A DNA stretch of 64,000 nucleotides from Pseudomonas canadensis (GTDB lineage: Bacteria > Pseudomonadota > Gammaproteobacteria > Pseudomonadales > Pseudomonadaceae), in the NCBI RefSeq assembly GCF_000503215.1, contig NZ_AYTD01000014.1, positions 1-64,000 on the forward strand, in the 5' to 3' direction. Below are positions 60,315 to 64,000 of this stretch, one piece after another (position 1 is the first letter of the stretch; every line of letters starts with the position of its first letter). The position numbers and the translations under genes are program-made. The notes under the pieces are model-generated. The model was not told where the DNA came from. It ran no database searches and was given only the letters and a program-made list of their open reading frames with translations.

Positions 60315-62951
60315 TTAAAAGTCATAACTGAGCCGCGTGTAGTAAAACGCCCCTTCCGGCGCCGACGGCGACAAGTAGCTGTACTGCTGGCCCGGCGTCT
60401 GGCGCAGGCGGGTGTTGAAGTCGTCGGGCTTGCTGTCGAACAGGTTGTTGGCGCCGACTGACAAACGCAGTTGTTGAGTGAAGGCGTAGTTCACGTCCAG
60501 GTCGGTGTTCCACTGCGCGCCGAATGTCTGGTCGTACTGGGCGTTGGCTTCGCTGGCGGCGTATTTACGGTATTCGCCGTAGCGGGTTTCGCTGAGGGCG
60601 ATGGTCCACGCACCGATGCGGTGGGTCGCGCCGAGCACTAGCTTGTCTTCGGGGTAACCGTGTTCCAGGAAGCCACGGGCTTCGCGGGTGAGGATGTCGA
60701 AGCCGTTGGGGTTTTCGTGGACCTTCTCGATCGTGGTGCGTGCCTTGGTGTAGCCGGCCGACAGGCTCAACGCGCCGTACTGCGCCAGGTCCAGGTTGTA
60801 CTTGCCCACGATGTCGACGCCTCGGGTGCGGGTGTTGGCGGCGTTGGTCATGAACTGCGCCCAGGTGTACTGGCCAAACCCGGCTTGCTGCAGGATCTGC
60901 TCGGCGCGCGGCCCGGAAATGCCGCCGCTGTAGAGCAGGCGATCACGGATCGAGATCTGGTAGGCGTCGATAGTCAGCGAAGCGTTTTCAATCGGGCGCA
61001 GCACCAGGCCCAGGGAGTAGTTGGTGGATTTTTCCGGTTTGAGCGGCTCGGCACCCAGCGCACGGGCGGCCGGGTTGTCGGCGGGCAACATGCGCGTCAG
61101 CACCGGGTTGCCGTTGATGTCGACGTTGGTGGTGGTGGTCCACGACGTGCCGATCTGCCCCAGGGTCGGCGCACGGAAGGAGTTGTTCACCGTGGCGCGC
61201 AAGCCCACCTGCGGCGTGAAGTCATACCGCGCCGACAGCTTGCCGGTGGTGGCCGATCCAAAGTCCGAATAGTGCTCGGTACGCCCGGCCAGCCCGACCT
61301 GGAATTTGTCGGTGAGCTGGTGCTCAAGACCAAAGTAAACGCCGCCGACATCACGCTTGTAGGTGCCGGCGTCGTCTGGCGTGAGACCGGAGGCTTGCAC
61401 CGCGCCGACCTGCACACCGTTGATGCCGCCAAAGGAGTAGGACTCGTAGTCGCCCTCCTCCAGACGATACTGCTCATGGCGATAGGCAATGCCCGCCGAG
61501 ACGGTCAGCGGATGGCTTGACCAGTTGACGTCCAGATCCTTGGCGTAATCCAGGCCGATGTTGGTCTGGTCGTTGATCAGGGTGGCCACGTCGAATTTGG
61601 TCGGGCTGTTCAGGCCGTAGCTCGGGTTGACGGTGTTGAACGCCAACTCATCGTGCTTGTCGCGACCGTAGGTGGCACTGAGGTCGAAGCGCCCGAGGGT
61701 GTCGTCTTCGTAGCGGGTGCCCACGGTGAGCGCACCGTCTTCATAGCGGTAGCGATATTTGGGAATGGTGCCGTTGGGGTAGATGCCCTGCACGTTGTTC
61801 GGGTTATTCGCCAGCAGCGGTGGCGTGTTGTTCACCGACTTGTCCTGGCCGAAGGTGGCGAAACTGTAGAGGCGCCACTGGTCGCTCAGGCCGATTTCGG
61901 CGTTGGCTGCCAGGTTGAATTTATCGCGCCCTGCACCGCCCCAGCGCGGGTCTTGCAGTTGGCCGTCGGCGACGTATTTGTCGCCAATGTCAGGGGGTTT
62001 GTTGTTGAGCGTGTTGAAGCTCAAGGTGAGAAAGCCATCCCCCGGCAAACCCAGGCCGTACCAGCCGTCGGTGGTTTTGCTGAAGCCGTCGCCCTGGGCG
62101 TATTTACCCAGTTGGGTGTTGACCTGGCCACCGCTGTCACGTTCCTTGAGCACAATGTTGACCACACCGGCTACCGCATCCGAGCCGTATTGCGCCGACG
62201 CGCCATCGCGCAGCACTTCGACATGATCGATGCTGCTGATGGGGATCATATCCAGGTCCACCGGCTGTGCGCCAATGAACGGCACGCCGCCGGAGATGTT
62301 CACCACCGCCGAGGCATGACGGCGCTTGCCGTTGATGAGCACCAGCGTCTGGTCCGGCGCCAGGCCACGCAGGGACGCGCCCTTGGGGTTCTGGCCACGG
62401 GTGGCGCTCTGGTTCTGCGGAAAGTTGAACGACGGCAGCAGTTGGAACAGCGCCTGGTTGAGGCTGGTGGCGCCGGTTTGCTTGAGTTCTTCGGCGTTGA
62501 TTACGTCCACCGGTGCGGCGCTGGTAAGGGCCGTGGCATCACTGCGCCGGGTGCCGATGGCGACTACGCGGTCCAGGGTCGGCGCTTGCGCTGCGCTGGT
62601 TTGTGCCTTGACGTTGCTGGTCGCGTTTTTGCTCGCGCCTTCCTTGATGATGAACGCACCGTCCGGACTGACCTGGACTTGCAGGCCGGTGCCCTTGAGC
62701 GCGGCATCCACCGCCTGTTGCGCCGACAGCGAACCGTCCACGCTGGCCGAAGAATAGTTACCCAGTTGCGGGGTGAACGAGATCACCTGACCACTTTGCC
62801 GACTGATGTTGAGCAGCACTTCATCCAGCGGGCCAGGGGCGATGTGATAGACCTGGCGTGCTTCTTCGGCACCGGCGGCAAACGAGAAAAACAGACTGGC
62901 CAACGGCACCAGGGCAAAGGTTCGAAGCGGCACACGGTTGAACTGATTCAC
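60315..62951 (-). CDS. TonB-dependent receptor with N-terminal STN signalling domain
   Basis: Outer-membrane gated channel of 878 residues. Signal peptide (VNQFNRVPLRTFALVPLASL, cleavage near AAGAE), then a Secretin/TonB short N-terminal domain (VYHIAPGPLDEVLLNISRQS to FIIKEG), which talks to a FecR-type anti-sigma factor; plug domain with VEVLRDGASAQYGSDAVAGV; a 22-strand barrel ending FYYTRLSYDF with terminal Phe. GTG 62951 with GGGGGAG upstream is the start; the long frame to 63203 is not coding. The FecR gene lies just upstream, so transcription should respond to ligand binding. Ligand unknown: the downstream genes argue for an amino-acid- or opine-like compound over a plain ferric siderophore. 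Confidence 0.93.
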   Translation of the reverse strand: MNQFNRVPLRTFALVPLASLFFSFAAGAEEARQVYHIAPGPLDEVLLNISRQSGQVISFTPQLGNYSSASVDGSLSAQQAVDAALKGTGLQVQVSPDGAFIIKEGASKNATSNVKAQTSAAQAPTLDRVVAIGTRRSDATALTSAAPVDVINAEELKQTGATSLNQALFQLLPSFNFPQNQSATRGQNPKGASLRGLAPDQTLVLINGKRRHASAVVNISGGVPFIGAQPVDLDMIPISSIDHVEVLRDGASAQYGSDAVAGVVNIVLKERDSGGQVNTQLGKYAQGDGFSKTTDGWYGLGLPGDGFLTLSFNTLNNKPPDIGDKYVADGQLQDPRWGGAGRDKFNLAANAEIGLSDQWRLYSFATFGQDKSVNNTPPLLANNPNNVQGIYPNGTIPKYRYRYEDGALTVGTRYEDDTLGRFDLSATYGRDKHDELAFNTVNPSYGLNSPTKFDVATLINDQTNIGLDYAKDLDVNWSSHPLTVSAGIAYRHEQYRLEEGDYESYSFGGINGVQVGAVQASGLTPDDAGTYKRDVGGVYFGLEHQLTDKFQVGLAGRTEHYSDFGSATTGKLSARYDFTPQVGLRATVNNSFRAPTLGQIGTSWTTTTNVDINGNPVLTRMLPADNPAARALGAEPLKPEKSTNYSLGLVLRPIENASLTIDAYQISIRDRLLYSGGISGPRAEQILQQAGFGQYTWAQFMTNAANTRTRGVDIVGKYNLDLAQYGALSLSAGYTKARTTIEKVHENPNGFDILTREARGFLEHGYPEDKLVLGATHRIGAWTIALSETRYGEYRKYAASEANAQYDQTFGAQWNTDLDVNYAFTQQLRLSVGANNLFDSKPDDFNTRLRQTPGQQYSYLSPSAPEGAFYYTRLSYDF

Positions 62952-63088
62952 TTTGGCTCCCCCCAAGGAAACACGAGAACGCTGCTCCCCGCAGCGCTTA
63001 CGGGAGTGATGTGGGTCAGCGGGGGGAAAACTTGCAGATCGTTTGGTTATGTCCTTAGAACCCACATAGGCATAGCCTCCTCGCTTTA

Positions 63089-63175
63089 TGTGGGAGCTGG
63101 CTTGCCTGCGATGACGTCGACTCGGTTGGACTGACAGACCGAGCCGCTCGCATCGCAGGCAAGCCAGCTCCCACA
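63089..63175. repeat. Inverted REP pair (TGTGGGAGCTGGCTTGCCTGC type)
   Basis: TGTGGGAGCTGGCTTGCCTG and its complement CAGGCAAGCCAGCTCCCACA around a ~45-bp centre. It lies between fecR and the TonB receptor gene. Confidence 0.85.
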
Positions 63176-63192
63176 GGGACCGAGTGAATCGG

Positions 63193-64000
63193 CTATACCG
63201 CACTGACAGTCACCCACAAACCGGTGCGGCGGGTAATGTGGATCGGCAAGGTGCGCGCCAGGGTGTCAAGGATTTGCTGGGGGTTGTCCAGCCGGTACAA
63301 GCCGCTGACGCGCAGGCCCGCCACGGAAGGGTCCAGGCGCAGCACACCATTGTGATAGGGCCGCAGTGCGTCGATGACTTCAGCCAGCGGGCGGTCGCGC
63401 ACTTGCAGGAAGCCGTCGACCCAGGCCGTGGCGCCGGAGGAACTGGCCTGCACCGGACCGAATCCGGCACGGTCGTAATGCACTTCATGGCCAGCGGCGA
63501 GTTGCAGGCGTTCGCCGTTCTGGCCGTCGATTTCCACCGCGCCGTTGAGGGCGACCACCTGGCCCAGCCCTGCCCGTTCACGCACCAGGAACCGGTTGCC
63601 ATAGGCGCGCAGGCGGGTCTGGTCGGTTTGGATCAAAAACGGTCGGATGCGATCACTGGCGACCTTGGCCAACAACTCGCCTTCGCGCAGACGTACCAGG
63701 CGGCGTTGCGGATCAAACTGGATGTCGGCCGCGCTTTGCGCGTTGAGCAGCAATTCGCTGCCATCGTCCAACGTGACGGCACGGCGCTCGCCGGTGCCGG
63801 TACGGATATCCGCCGTGAGTTCAGTCAACGGCACGCCGAGCGGCTTGGCCAGCAAGGCCGCGCCAACTGCCACACCAGCGCCGGCCAGAGCGACCTGCAA
63901 CACATGACGTCGACTGGACGATGCCTCCAGCGCCTGCTGCAACACCTTGCCACTCACCCCTTGCGCCTGGGGAACCTGGAACATGCCCAGGCGGCTTTCC
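63193..64000 (-). CDS. fecR: FecR-like anti-sigma factor (5' end outside window)
   Basis: Inner-membrane anti-sigma/regulator that passes a signal from a TonB receptor to a FecI-type ECF sigma factor. The frame is open to the window end (E-S-R-L-G before the Met at 63984), so that Met is not the start; about 268 residues are visible. A single membrane helix (about residues 27-46 after Met: HVLQVALAGAGVAVGAALLA) is followed by the periplasmic FecR domain (TGTGERRAVTLDDGSELLLN, QFDPQRRLVRLREGELLAKV) and a C-terminal STN-like part (VIDALRPYHNGVLRLDPSVA). The N-terminal sigma-binding domain and any fecI lie outside. The partner is the TonB receptor downstream. Confidence 0.93.
   Translation of the reverse strand, partial: ESRLGMFQVPQAQGVSGKVLQQALEASSSRRHVLQVALAGAGVAVGAALLAKPLGVPLTELTADIRTGTGERRAVTLDDGSELLLNAQSAADIQFDPQRRLVRLREGELLAKVASDRIRPFLIQTDQTRLRAYGNRFLVRERAGLGQVVALNGAVEIDGQNGERLQLAAGHEVHYDRAGFGPVQASSSGATAWVDGFLQVRDRPLAEVIDALRPYHNGVLRLDPSVAGLRVSGLYRLDNPQQILDTLARTLPIHITRRTGLWVTVSAV

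Noticed and set aside
61653..63134. 493-codon open frame on the + strand
   Set aside because: Antisense to the TonB receptor; no fold or start signal.
1..64000. CRISPR arrays, tRNA/rRNA genes, prophage, integrase or insertion sequences
   Set aside because: None seen: no regularly spaced direct repeats, no transposase or integrase frame; the repeats present are REP-type palindromes.

Overview
This is a chromosomal window of a fluorescent-group Pseudomonas. That assignment is inferred from family resemblance and codon/GC character, not from a marker gene. It rests on an NrdB of the Pseudomonas type, many copies of the GTAGGAGCCGGCTTGCCGGCGAT-type REP palindrome, a PxpABC/LysR block, a gntR-gntK-gntT locus, a ZntB/PiT pair and two Aer/BdlA-like PAS-PAS chemoreceptors. 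No rRNA, tRNA, prophage, insertion sequence or CRISPR array was seen, and no gene-free stretch exceeds about 300 bp.

Layout. 1-2.2 kb: 3' part of class Ia ribonucleotide reductase beta (nrdB), its terminator, an HNH remnant and a HAD hydrolase. 2.2-8.7 kb: LysR regulator divergent from an argH paralogue that leads an operon with a polar amino-acid ABC importer and an MFS carrier. 8.7-16.3 kb: accessory-looking genes: a lower-GC unknown with a possible zinc site, an HTH protein behind a LexA-type box, GlxA-type regulator/SDR, an amidase with a catalytically empty half-amidase beside it, and an MBL hydrolase/TetR pair sharing two matching operators. 16.4-28.3 kb: signalling (MASE2-GGDEF cyclase, PAS-PAS chemoreceptor, GAF histidine kinase, membrane chemoreceptor) mixed with small metabolic genes (GATase-like protein plus monooxygenase-like partner, secreted glycerophosphodiesterase, sterol-desaturase-fold protein, PepSY protein).

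28.5-35 kb: ZntB-like channel, PiT phosphate transporter, then 5-oxoprolinase pxpA-pxpB-pxpC with a divergent LysR gene. 35-40 kb: four LysR regulators in all between 34 and 39.2 kb, with two SDRs and a PACE drug-efflux protein. 40-42.6 kb: an ECF42-type module (SnoaL-like, DGPF/YciI, SRPBCC, sigma factor) that reads as one operon behind a motif resembling the ECF42 promoter. 42.7-49.2 kb: GNAT, FMN flavoprotein, GyrI-like protein, alanine aminotransferase alaC and the gluconate locus with three GntR-type operators. 49.2-55.9 kb: GST, NAD-dependent epimerase/dehydrogenase and MFS carrier, an unknown, the second PAS-PAS chemoreceptor and a LysR/GST pair.

55.9-64 kb: the most unusual region. 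A FecR-like anti-sigma factor (cut by the window end) and a TonB receptor with an N-terminal signalling (STN) domain lie upstream of a tightly coupled four-gene run: a betaine/histidine-type solute-binding protein, a sulfonate-type solute-binding protein, an ornithine-cyclodeaminase-fold enzyme and a histidine/phenylalanine-ammonia-lyase-fold protein whose MIO-forming Ala-Ser-Gly is absent. No permease or ATPase accompanies the two binding proteins inside the window. It looks like a regulated uptake and catabolic system for an unidentified small molecule.
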